NCBI RefSeq assembly: GCF_000380245.2
Contig: NZ_HG428745.1
Span: 7,374-71,373, forward strand
Direction: 5' to 3'
Source of the DNA: Bacillus massiliigorillae
Lineage (GTDB): Bacteria > Bacillota > Bacilli > Bacillales > DSM-1321
Length of the DNA: 64,000 nt
The notes under the pieces were generated by a model. The model did no database searches. It was not told the origin of the DNA and saw only the letters and a program-made list of their open reading frames with translations. The position numbers were made by a program, and so were the translations under genes. Position 1 is the first letter of the stretch. The number at the start of each line of letters is the position of its first letter. Shown one piece after another: positions 24,513 through 32,540 of the stretch.

Positions 24513-25514
24513 TCACTTTACATTCAAACCACTATATAAAGCCGCTGAAAAATCTGCTCTTGTCGTATTATCATCTGGACGATATGTATCTGTTCTAAAT
24601 CCTCCTGTTAAATCAATCGCATACATCTTATTAATCGTATTATACAAAGAATAATTAGGGATAGGATCTGAATATGTAAATTTAAAATCAATATCTAATT
24701 TATTTAGCTGAAATGTTCTTTCTATAATGAATGCCATTTGTCCTCTCGTCATTGTTTCATTGGGACGAAAAGTTCCATCAGAAAAACCATTTATAATATT
24801 CATTTTTTTAATAGCAGCTATATCTTTAGCAAAAGTATATCCTTCTGAAACATCCTTAAATGAATTAAGATTAGCTGGTGGCGTATTTTTCAATACTCTA
24901 TTAACAATGGCAGCAGCCTGTCCTCTAGTAATTGAGATATCTGGTCGAAAAGTAGAATCACCATAACCACTAATTATTCCTTTAGAGCTTAATACACCAA
25001 CAGCTCTATAAGCAAAATGTTGCTTTTTTACATCCGTATACTCCCTATATATTTCACTTTCAAACAAACGCTTAGCACCTGTATATTTTTCCTTCCAATA
25101 AGGATAGTCCAAACTATCTACCCTTACTCCACCACTTCTAGTTGCACTTATAAAACTATTATTTCCGGTATAAATACCAACGTGAGAGATTCCTTCCTTA
25201 TATGTATCGGAGAAAAAAACCAAATCACCTAATTTTAAATCTGCTTTTTTGATACTTGTCCCCAAATCATATTGTTTCTCAGCTTTGTGTGGTAAAGATA
25301 TACCGACTTCATTAAACACATATTTTGTATATCCTGAGCAATCAAAACCATCTACTGTACCTCCACCAAATATATAGGGAACACCTTCATATTTGTAGGC
25401 AACTTTCATTAAATCTTCTACAGTAAATGAATCAGAATTTGCACTTGTTTTATTCGTTCCAACGCTTAAAGCCAGTGCTACAACAATAAAAAAACATAGT
25501 ATCCTCCTCATCAA
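24513..25514 (-). CDS. Secreted NlpC/P60 endopeptidase with three SLH domains
   Basis: The 333-residue protein has a signal peptide (about 1-26), an NlpC/P60 domain (about 30-150) and three S-layer homology domains (about 160-333), so it should be held on the cell wall polysaccharide. The catalytic Cys59 is in DGFDCSGYTKY and His111 in ISHVGIYTG. The usual third polar residue position (FIHA in many relatives) reads FISA here. Typical substrates are gamma-D-glutamyl bonds in peptidoglycan. Because NlpC/P60 includes the poly-gamma-glutamate hydrolase PgdS and the cap operon lies directly downstream, a capsule-trimming role is possible but unproven. Confidence 0.9.
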   Translation of the reverse strand: MMRRILCFFIVVALALSVGTNKTSANSDSFTVEDLMKVAYKYEGVPYIFGGGTVDGFDCSGYTKYVFNEVGISLPHKAEKQYDLGTSIKKADLKLGDLVFFSDTYKEGISHVGIYTGNNSFISATRSGGVRVDSLDYPYWKEKYTGAKRLFESEIYREYTDVKKQHFAYRAVGVLSSKGIISGYGDSTFRPDISITRGQAAAIVNRVLKNTPPANLNSFKDVSEGYTFAKDIAAIKKMNIINGFSDGTFRPNETMTRGQMAFIIERTFQLNKLDIDFKFTYSDPIPNYSLYNTINKMYAIDLTGGFRTDTYRPDDNTTRADFSAALYSGLNVK

Positions 25515-25750
25515 GACTCCTCTCCTTTAACATTAAAGTATATTGATATAATTTAATGTTAACATAATTCTATAAATTCACTTATATATTTTCGGGGATT
25601 TTATAAAATATTTACTATTTTACAAAAATATAAGGAGTTTCAATGAATATAACTACTACAACAATCTAATAATTAATACAAATGTAAGACTAATATAACC
25701 CTCCATCTATACCTTTAACCACACAACAACTTCTAATCCCTATGACTCTT

Positions 25751-25858
25751 CTATTCTTTTTCTACACCTGCAGTATTTCTTCTGTTCATCCAACGTAATC
25801 CTACAATCATCACCATAAGAGATGCCACTGTAAATCCAAGCGACCAAAGAATTTCCAT
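25751..25858 (-). CDS. Small single-TM membrane protein
   Basis: A 35-codon frame starts at an ATG at 25858 with AAAGGAG about 9 nt upstream. The product (MEILWSLGFTVASLMVMIVG.. followed by a basic, hydrophilic tail) is one membrane helix with a positively charged end. I do not recognise the family. It stands alone between the SLH gene and the repeat at 25986. The surrounding 25515-25750 stretch holds nothing else recognisable. Confidence 0.55.
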   Translation of the reverse strand: MEILWSLGFTVASLMVMIVGLRWMNRRNTAGVEKE

Positions 25859-25985
25859 CTATAATCAAACTCCTTTTGTTTGTTTTTTAATGCCTCTTAA
25901 CTATACAAAGGAAGTTTGCAGATTCTATTGATACTTTATCAAGATTTCATCGATATTTTTAGAAGTAGACAAATTACATTAAGAT

Positions 25986-26260
25986 AAGCGCAAGCACCCG
26001 TTTAGAGACGTATAAACTGGAGCTCTCCTCCTTTAGATAAAGGAAACACCGCTAAATGTGGAGAACGCCCGTTTATCGGCGACAAGCATAAGGCAAGCTG
26101 GCTAGAAGGTCGCTTTTAACCTTCTGGACTGATCGACTTATGACCTCGAGCCGATGGCGTTCGGAACTAGACAACACGAAGAGCCAATAAGCGATTCGAT
26201 TTTGACTTATCGTAGGGAAGAGATCGAAGTTTACTAGTCTCTGGGCTCTGAAGCTAGACA
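25986..26260. repeat. Composite structured repeat
   Basis: The sequence starts AAGCGCAAGCACCCG and ends AAGCTAGACA. Inside, at 26061-26174, lies a second complete unit (CGCCCGTTTATCGG..CATAAGGC..CTTATGACC..ACTAGACAAC) with a hairpin cap. The remaining flanks pair with each other (AGAGAC with GTCTCT), so this too may be one unit inside another. A minus-strand open frame across it is only a by-product of the repeat. ACGAAGAGCCAATAA in it recurs near 63150. Confidence 0.65.
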
Positions 26261-26273
26261 TCGACTTAGGTTC

Positions 26274-26310
26274 AAGAAAGGGGCATCCATTATAGGATAG
26301 CCCCTTTCTT
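26274..26310 (-). terminator. Terminator of the two-component operon
   Basis: AAGAAAGGGG and CCCCTTTCTT arms overlap the last codons of the response regulator gene. Confidence 0.65.
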
Positions 26311-26979
26311 TGCATTCCATTTATAACCTACTCCCCATACAGTTGAAAGATACTCATCTATAGGAAAATTCACTTGTCTAAGCTTCTCGCGAATATTCCT
26401 CACATGAGAGTCAATCGTTCGATCTTCCGTGTAGGCTTCATACCCCCAAACCACTTCCAATAAATGCGATCGTGAAAATACTTTATTAGGATTTTTCACT
26501 AATAACGCAAATAAGGAAAACTCCTTTGGGGTAAGCTGAATCGGTTGATTTTCATAAGATAATTCATGAGCATCTTCATCTAATAAAAGACCTCTAAACA
26601 AAATACGATTGTCTTCATTATTTTTTAGGCGCCTACTCACCGCTGTCATTCTTGCCAATAACTCACCTTCATCAAATGGCTTCGTAACATAATCATCTGC
26701 ACCTATTTCTAATCCTTTCACTATATCCGTTTTTTCATTCCTAGCCGTTACCATAATAATAGGTACATCCGAAAACTTCCTGATTTCTTTACATGTGCTC
26801 CATCCATCTAATTCAGGCATCATGACATCTAATAAAACAATATCCACATGATTTTCTTTTATATAAGAAATCGCGTCTAAACCTGAATTTTTCTTTATAC
26901 ATGAATAATAAGGAGACAAATATATCGTTAATAAATCAAGCATTCGAGGTTCATCATCAACAAGTAAAAGTGTTTTCAT
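26290..26979 (-). CDS. OmpR/PhoB-family response regulator
   Basis: The 229-residue protein has a receiver domain (about 1-120) with phospho-acceptor Asp in IVLLDVMMPELDG, switch Thr in IIMVTARNEKTD and Lys in DYVTKPFDEGELLAR. A winged-helix DNA-binding domain (about 130-225) follows with RSHLLEVVWGYEAYTEDRTIDSHVRNIREKL. Its ATG overlaps the kinase stop codon (ATGA), so the kinase gene comes first in this operon. The divergently transcribed secreted-peptide gene at 28573 is a candidate target. Confidence 0.92.
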   Translation of the reverse strand: MKTLLLVDDEPRMLDLLTIYLSPYYSCIKKNSGLDAISYIKENHVDIVLLDVMMPELDGWSTCKEIRKFSDVPIIMVTARNEKTDIVKGLEIGADDYVTKPFDEGELLARMTAVSRRLKNNEDNRILFRGLLLDEDAHELSYENQPIQLTPKEFSLFALLVKNPNKVFSRSHLLEVVWGYEAYTEDRTIDSHVRNIREKLRQVNFPIDEYLSTVWGVGYKWNAKKGAIL

Positions 26980-28386
26980 TCTTTCATCTCCTTCATCCTA
27001 ATAGTAAATGTTGTTCCTTCACTTAAACGACTTGTTACTTCAATTATTCCATCTTGCGCTTCTATAAGCTCTTTCACAATAGAAAGTCCTAAACCCGTTC
27101 CACCAGAATCTCGTGATCTGGATTTTTCGACCCGATAAAAGCGTTCAAATATATAAGGTAAATCTTCTTCAGGAATTCCATTACCTTGATCGCAAATCTT
27201 AATAACAATACTGTCTCGCATTCTATTCATAGATATATTCGTAACTGTATTTGGTCCAGAATATTTAATAGCATTATCTAATAAATTAAAAATTACTTGT
27301 TCAAATCTCATAGGATCTATATATACTGAAACTTGTTCATTACAGTTAATTTGTAAATCCATTCCCTTTTCCTTAAAAGCTGGCAGTACTTTATCGTAAA
27401 TAGTATGCAAATACGAACAGAGCTCTACCTCCGTTCGGTTGATAACAAATGTATTTTTATCAATCTTCGCTAAATCAAATAAATCCTTTATCATATCTGA
27501 TAATTTCTCTGACTCTTCATAAATAATTTCTAAATATTTTTCTCGTTCTTTACTATCAATATTGGGGCGTTTAGCCACATCTGCATAGCCTTTTACATAG
27601 GTTAATGGTGTTCGTAATTCATGAGAAATACTAGCTAGGAATTCCTTGCGTTCTTCCTTTACATGTTGTAAATCTTTCGCTAATATTTTTATCGAACGTG
27701 AAAGCTCTCCTAATTCATCATTCCCCATTTCTGGAAGATGTACAGAAAAATCGCCTTTACTTAATTTCTCTGTTGCTTTCTTCATGCGAATTAATGGATT
27801 TGTTAATGCTTGTGATAAAAATAATATGGTTAAAACAAGTAAAGTAACCGTTATAAGAGCAGCCGCAATAAAGTGATTGTTTAACTCATTAATAAGAACT
27901 TGTACTTGATCGGTACTTCGAAACATATAAAGGTAGCCTTGTGTCCTCTTATTCACATAATAAGGAGTTACGGTCGAAATGAATTTCTCACTTTTCCATC
28001 TTTTCTCTAAAATAGCACCATTACGAGGAACGCTTTCCGGCTTCATATTAATGATTTTTAATTCTTCTGGGTCTAATTTTGCAGAGGCGATAATAACATT
28101 ATGATTTTCATCTGTTATCGCAACTTCTGTATCAGCTTCTGATTCCATTAACGCAATATGATGTAATGTATCTTTATTATAATAATTCTCAAGCACATCT
28201 CGATGACCATTTCCACGTGCTTGCAATTCTGTCATTTCCTCATCAATTCTGGAGCTAACTATGCTCGAATGTAAGAAAAAAACAAAACACTTCAATAAAA
28301 AGCATGACTATTAAAAACCATAAACCAAATTTCAATGCTATTTTATTTATATTAATCACCACTTTACCGATTTCTACTATTATCAT
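26976..28386 (-). pseudogene. Sensor histidine kinase with an apparent frameshift in a T-run
   Basis: The main frame (26976 to about 28295) encodes an extracytoplasmic part, a second membrane segment, HAMP, HisKA (FLASISHELRTPLTYVKGYAD) and HATPase with N, G1 and G2 boxes. It lacks a proper start and first membrane segment. Those are present in another frame just upstream: an ATG at 28386 leads to ALKFGLWFLIVMLFIEVFCFF. The frames meet in a run of seven T (minus strand, about 28276-28282); eight T would restore one kinase of about 470 residues. This is either a sequencing error, a real inactivation or a slippery switch. A Met near 28232 could give a kinase without the first membrane helix. 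Confidence 0.75.
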
Positions 28387-28572
28387 ACAGAGTAAATATC
28401 AATATTTCATGCAGATTTGTGCATATGTTGCAGAAATCTCTCTTCTTATTATTCCAAAAGGATATATCCACCTAAAATATTTTTCTAAAAAAATATTTTT
28501 GCACATTCTGCATAATTTCTCGATAATTATTTTCTATACTACAAATACCAAAACTAAAGGAGTTGCTTATAT

Positions 28573-28863
28573 ATGTTTAAGAAGCTAGCTATTGGAATTG
28601 TAGGAGTAGGATTACTTGTTGGTGCAGGAACTGCAGTATTTGCAGATAAAGATACAACAGAAAATTATAATGATATAGAATCATATCAAAATGAAAACAA
28701 CAATCAAAATAATTCATATACGGGTAGCAATTACGAGGACATGAAGCCTCATATGAAGCGAATGCATCCAGAAATGTCTGATGAAGCAATTAATCAAATG
28801 TATAATGACTGTCATGGTTCGTCAAAAAACAGACATATGAACTATAATAATCAAACATATTAA
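28573..28863 (+). CDS. Small secreted protein with MxPxMxxMHPxM..CHG motif
   Basis: The 96-residue protein has a clear signal peptide (MFKKLAIGIVGVGLLVGAG.. cut near AVFA-DK). It continues with an Asn/Gln/Ser-rich linker and a C-terminal motif DMKPHMKRMHPEMSDEAIN followed by MYNDCHG. I recall similar tails in small secreted Bacillus proteins but know no function; Met/His/Cys clustering could bind metal such as copper. AAAGGAG lies 8 nt before the ATG. It is divergent from the two-component system and is followed by a terminator, so it is probably a single-gene transcript. Confidence 0.75.
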   Translation: MFKKLAIGIVGVGLLVGAGTAVFADKDTTENYNDIESYQNENNNQNNSYTGSNYEDMKPHMKRMHPEMSDEAINQMYNDCHGSSKNRHMNYNNQTY

Positions 28864-28873
28864 AATATATAAT

Positions 28874-28920
28874 TGAGGCTGTTCGAAAGGCGATTTTTCA
28901 TCACTTATCGGACAGCCTCA
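28874..28920 (+). terminator. Terminator, GGCTGTCC family
   Basis: TGAGGCTGTTCGAAAGGCGAT pairs imperfectly with the later ATCGGACAGCCTCA half; it closes the secreted-peptide gene. Confidence 0.75.
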
Positions 28921-29053
28921 ACTTATGTTGCGAGTATCAACGTTTATTTTCCCTTTCACAATGTATGATGTTTGCTTTCTAGTTTTATCAATGGTTAAGA
29001 TAAGATTACATATGATTTCTATGAATCATTCTTTCTAAAGGGAGTGAACTTTT

Positions 29054-30190
29054 ATGAAAATAAAATCAATCGAACCAACACCAAGCCCAAATACAATGAA
29101 AATTAATTTAACAGAAGAATTGCCAGCAGGACAAAGTAATAACTATAAAAAAGATCAAGCTGAACAAGCTCCATCACTAATACAGGACATCTTAAATATT
29201 GAAGGTATTAAAGGTGTGTATCATGTTGCGGATTTTCTAGCCCTTGAACGAAATGCTAAATATGATTGGAAAGACCTTTTAGTAAAAGTACGCCAAGTCT
29301 TTGGTGAAGAGACATCTTCACAGCAACAAGAAAACACCATGCTTGAGCATTTTGGTGAGGTTTCCGTATTCATTCAACAATTCAAGGGTATCCCAATGCA
29401 AGTAAAGCTAAATGATGGAACGACTGAAAAGCGCTTCGGTTTGCCTTCACAGTTCATCAATGCCATAGCTGATTCACAAAAGCCCGATGATAATGTTGTG
29501 ATTCTGCGTAAATGGGTGGATTATGGCGTACGTTATGGCGATTTAGATACGATAGGAACGGAAGTAAGTGAGGAAATCATCGCTGCTTATCCCGAAGAAC
29601 GATTAAAACATCTTGTTCAAGAAGCTCAATCCTACACAAAAATTAAGCAAAGCCATGCTAAAAGAGAGAAAATAAAATTAACAGTGGAAATGCTTGAAAA
29701 TGATAGTTGGGAAAAACGCTATCAAGCACTTGAACAAATGGAAGACCCAACAATAGATGATCTTCCTTTGTTAATGAAAGCACTTGAAGATACTAAAGTT
29801 TCCATTCGCAGATTAGCTGTTGTATATTTAGGCATGATTGAAGACAAACAAGTATTAAATGGCCTATACAAAGCATTAAAAGATACAAATCCTTCTGTTA
29901 GAAGAACTGCTGGTGATTGCTTATCTGATTTAGGATTTGCTGAAGCAATGAAAAATATGGCTGAAGTGCTTTTTGACAAAAGCAAAATTGTAAGATGGCG
30001 TGCAGCGATGTTCTTGTATGAATTAGGGGATGAAAGTGTTCTACCTGCCTTAAAAAAGGCAGAGAATGACCCTGAATTTGAAGTAGCTATGCAAGTAAAA
30101 ATGGCGATTGACCGCATCGAAAACGGCGAAGAAGCAAAAGGCTCCGTTTGGAAACAAATGACGGAAGCAAGACAAGATAAATCTTTATAA
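29054..30190 (+). CDS. CvfC-like protein: Nfu N-terminal domain plus HEAT repeats
   Basis: This 378-residue cytoplasmic protein has an Nfu/NifU N-terminal-type domain (about 1-90, SIEPTPSPNTMKINL and IKGVYHVADFLALER). A second conserved section carries a PMQVKLNDG motif. The C-terminal half has HEAT-like repeats (about 210-365; DTKVSIRRLAVVYLG, DTNPSVRRTAGDCLSDLG, KSKIVRWRAAMFLYELGD). This is the architecture of the staphylococcal conserved virulence factor C family, whose molecular role is unclear. The ribosome site AAGGGAG is well placed. It stands alone, with terminators on both sides. Confidence 0.8.
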   Translation: MKIKSIEPTPSPNTMKINLTEELPAGQSNNYKKDQAEQAPSLIQDILNIEGIKGVYHVADFLALERNAKYDWKDLLVKVRQVFGEETSSQQQENTMLEHFGEVSVFIQQFKGIPMQVKLNDGTTEKRFGLPSQFINAIADSQKPDDNVVILRKWVDYGVRYGDLDTIGTEVSEEIIAAYPEERLKHLVQEAQSYTKIKQSHAKREKIKLTVEMLENDSWEKRYQALEQMEDPTIDDLPLLMKALEDTKVSIRRLAVVYLGMIEDKQVLNGLYKALKDTNPSVRRTAGDCLSDLGFAEAMKNMAEVLFDKSKIVRWRAAMFLYELGDESVLPALKKAENDPEFEVAMQVKMAIDRIENGEEAKGSVWKQMTEARQDKSL

Positions 30191-30218
30191 GAAAATCCAC
30201 TAACACTGGAACAAAATG

Positions 30219-30249
30219 AAATCCCCGGTAAACTCGCACCGGGGATTTC
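30219..30249. terminator. Bidirectional terminator
   Basis: GAAATCCCCGGT and ACCGGGGATTTC arms with a short loop separate the convergent cvfC-like and DUF1904 genes. Confidence 0.85.
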
Positions 30250-30256
30250 TGAGTGC

Positions 30257-30589
30257 TTATTCTGCACAGCTTTCACCATTTATGTAATATGCATCCTCTT
30301 CATACGTAAGAAAGGCTACTTCAATTTCCTCCAAGCCTAATGACAACACTTGCTTTGTAATTGCTTGTGCAAACTGGTCACGAATTTCTTGGCCGCGTTC
30401 AAACCATTTAACCTCAATGAATGGATACATAGCAATTTCGTCTCCATTACAAATATATGTAGCTTGTGGAATTTCAAGTGTGAAATTATCTGTTCCACAA
30501 GAGCAAATTTCCGCTAATTCCTCAACTAATGGTTGGCTAATTTGTTTAACTTGATCTACAGATATTCCTCGAATCATAATTTGAGGCAT
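30257..30589 (-). CDS. DUF1904 family protein
   Basis: The ATG at 30589 follows GGAGGGAATTAT and is preferred over a longer frame from 30634, giving 110 residues. PQIMIRGISVDQVKQIS at the start and EVKWFERGQEIRDQFAQAI in the middle are features of DUF1904, a tautomerase-like fold found in Bacilli. A catalytic Pro1 follows the initiator Met, as in tautomerases, but activity is unknown. It is transcribed alone towards the cvfC-like gene. Confidence 0.75.
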   Translation of the reverse strand: MPQIMIRGISVDQVKQISQPLVEELAEICSCGTDNFTLEIPQATYICNGDEIAMYPFIEVKWFERGQEIRDQFAQAITKQVLSLGLEEIEVAFLTYEEDAYYINGESCAE

Positions 30590-30966
30590 ATAATTCCCTC
30601 CTACTTGTTTTAAATACTCGCTTGTTCTAAACAACGAAAAGCTAAATGATATTCTAACATATAAAGCAATAAATCTGTCTACTATTCCTATATATTATGC
30701 TTCATTTTAATTTTTCATCCTTTTCATCACCTTGAGCTTATCTCCTAAAGGATTTCCTAAAATTAACAAAAATAAAAAAGCAGCTGAATTAGAAGCAACA
30801 CTTCCTTATAATCAATAATCATACAAATAAACCTCTAGCTATCCTCCCCGATATATCTGGGGAAGAATTAGCTAGAGGTTTTTATTATAAGGTGAACTTC
30901 TATATTGCAAGGGGCTAAGAAATAGCTTTTCACATTAAGAAAAGGCAGTAATTCTTACTTATTTAA
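30590..30966. other. Intergenic stretch with one terminator-like dyad
   Basis: The strong inverted repeat at 30829-30881 (AAACCTCTAGCTA with TAGCTAGAGGTTT, internal CCCC/GGGG) is the terminator of the gabD operon on the minus strand or works in both directions. A 25-codon open piece at about 30743-30820 lacks a start and ribosome site. Nothing else is recognised. Confidence 0.6.
30829..30881. terminator. Strong terminator after the putrescine/GABA operon
   Basis: The stem ACCTCTAGCTA..TCCCC / GGGGA..TAGCTAGAGGT has T-runs on the plus side and A-runs on the other, so it can serve both strands. Confidence 0.7.
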
Positions 30967-32421
30967 TTAATTCAATCCAATCGAAACATACTTCACTTCT
31001 AAAAATTCTTCAATACCATAATGTCCGCCTTCTCTACCTAAACCACTTTCTTTGTATCCACCAAACGGCGCTTGAGCAACAGATGGTAGTGCATCATTTA
31101 CACCAACAATACCGTATTCAAGCTCTTCTGAAAGTTTAAAGGCTTGGCTTAGATTTTCCGTGAATACATAAGCAGCTAAACCAAAGTTAGAATTGTTTGC
31201 ACGTTCAATTGCTTCTTCTGCTGTTTTAAAAGTAGCTACTGGTGCAAGTGGTCCGAAAATTTCATCCGTCATACATAGCATATCCTCTGTAATATTTGAA
31301 AGAATCGTCGGTGCATAGAAGTAACCATTGTCTGCCGAAGGTGCATGTCCACTATAAACAACTTTACCACCTTTAGCTACAGCATCTTGAACAAATGATT
31401 CTACTTTATCTAAAGCAGCTTGATCAATTAGAGGTCCGATATCAATGCCCTCTTCAAGACCATTACCTACCTTTAATTGCTCTAATTCTTGCTTAAAGTA
31501 GCCAATAAATTCTTCCGCTACACTTTCTTGCACGTAAATACGATTCGTACAAATACATGTTTGACCTGCATTACGGAATTTCGATAGTATTACTTCTGCA
31601 GCTGCTTTTTGTAAATTAGCATCTTCCATAACGATGAAAGGAGCATTACCACCAAGCTCTAGTGACATTTTCTTAACCGTGTCAGCTGCGCCTCTCATTA
31701 ATGTTTTACCTACTTCTGTTGAACCAGTAAATGTTAGCTTCGTTACGCGTGAATCACTTAACCAAACATCACCGATTTCTGAAGAACGTCCAGTTACTAC
31801 ATTGATAACTCCTTTTGGAATACCTGCATCATGAGCTAGTTCAACCATTTTCAACGCTGTTAGCGGTGTTTGTGATGCTGGCTTTACAACAACAGTACAT
31901 CCCGCAGCAAGAGCAGGGCCCACTTTACGTGTAATCATAGCAGCTGGAAAGTTCCAAGGTGTAATAGCCGCAACTACACCTACTGGTTCTTTTCTAACAA
32001 GAATTCGTTTATTTGGGCTAGACGCAGGAATCGTTTCTCCATATACACGCTTTCCTTCTTCTGCATACCAAGAAATAAAGCTATTAGCATAGTTCATTTC
32101 CCCAATTGCTTCTTTCAATGGTTTTCCTTGTTCCATCGTCATGATTTTAGCAATCTCTTCTTTATTTTCTTCAATTAGAATATGCCATTTCATTAACAAT
32201 TTAGATCGTTCTTCTGCAGTTGTTTTAGACCATGTTTTAAATGCTTGATGAGCAGCATCTACAGCTAATTTTGCTTCTGCAGCTCCTCCAATTGGCACAG
32301 CGCCCACAATAGCATTTGTTGCTGGATTTGTTACTTCTGTAAAAACACTATAGTCATTACCTACCCATTCACCATTAATGTACATTGGGTAAATTTCATA
32401 TTTTTCTTGAACTGAACTCAT
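30967..32421 (-). CDS. gabD: NAD(P)-dependent succinate-semialdehyde dehydrogenase
   Basis: This 484-residue aldehyde dehydrogenase has catalytic Cys in NAGQTCICTNRIYV and Glu in MSLELGGNAPFIVM. The early part (YINGEWV..NPATNAIVGAVP) and GETIPASSPNKRILVRKEPVGVVAAITPWNFP are typical of GabD. It oxidises succinate semialdehyde to succinate, the last step of putrescine/GABA breakdown. It is the third gene after the sigma-54 promoter at 35594, separated from the aminotransferase gene by a hairpin (32491-32524). The family also includes glutarate-semialdehyde dehydrogenases, so substrate is inferred from context. Confidence 0.9.
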   Translation of the reverse strand: MSSVQEKYEIYPMYINGEWVGNDYSVFTEVTNPATNAIVGAVPIGGAAEAKLAVDAAHQAFKTWSKTTAEERSKLLMKWHILIEENKEEIAKIMTMEQGKPLKEAIGEMNYANSFISWYAEEGKRVYGETIPASSPNKRILVRKEPVGVVAAITPWNFPAAMITRKVGPALAAGCTVVVKPASQTPLTALKMVELAHDAGIPKGVINVVTGRSSEIGDVWLSDSRVTKLTFTGSTEVGKTLMRGAADTVKKMSLELGGNAPFIVMEDANLQKAAAEVILSKFRNAGQTCICTNRIYVQESVAEEFIGYFKQELEQLKVGNGLEEGIDIGPLIDQAALDKVESFVQDAVAKGGKVVYSGHAPSADNGYFYAPTILSNITEDMLCMTDEIFGPLAPVATFKTAEEAIERANNSNFGLAAYVFTENLSQAFKLSEELEYGIVGVNDALPSVAQAPFGGYKESGLGREGGHYGIEEFLEVKYVSIGLN

Positions 32422-32490
32422 TCGACTACCACCTCTTTTTTCGCTATGTATGCTGATTCAAAGCCTAGTATCTTATTACTAATAAAAGAT

Positions 32491-32524
32491 GCCATGATTC
32501 TATTATCTTTAATAGAATCATGGC
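32491..32524 (-). other. Perfect hairpin inside the putrescine operon
   Basis: A 15-bp perfect inverted repeat (GCCATGATTCTATTA) with a 4-nt loop lies in the 119-bp gap between the aminotransferase and gabD genes. On the minus strand only a weak T-rich tract (ATCTTTTATT) follows, so it may attenuate gabD or stabilise the upstream message. Confidence 0.6.
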
Positions 32525-32540
32525 TAGATATATTGAGTTA

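Noticed and set aside
26073..26315. Minus-strand 80-codon frame
   Set aside because: It lies over the composite structured repeat and the terminator and has no ribosome site or family features.
28304..28588. Plus-strand 94-codon frame upstream of the secreted peptide
   Set aside because: It covers the kinase N-terminal region in antisense and the AT-rich divergent promoter; hydrophobic content comes from AT bias.
29722..30279. Minus-strand 185-codon frame across the HEAT-repeat gene
   Set aside because: It is antisense to a clear gene with recognisable HEAT repeats and includes a terminator.
30743..30820. Short Lys-rich open stretch (..GFPKINKNKKAAELEATLPYNQ)
   Set aside because: Looks protein-like but has no start codon, ribosome site or recognised family; too short to support as a gene or remnant.
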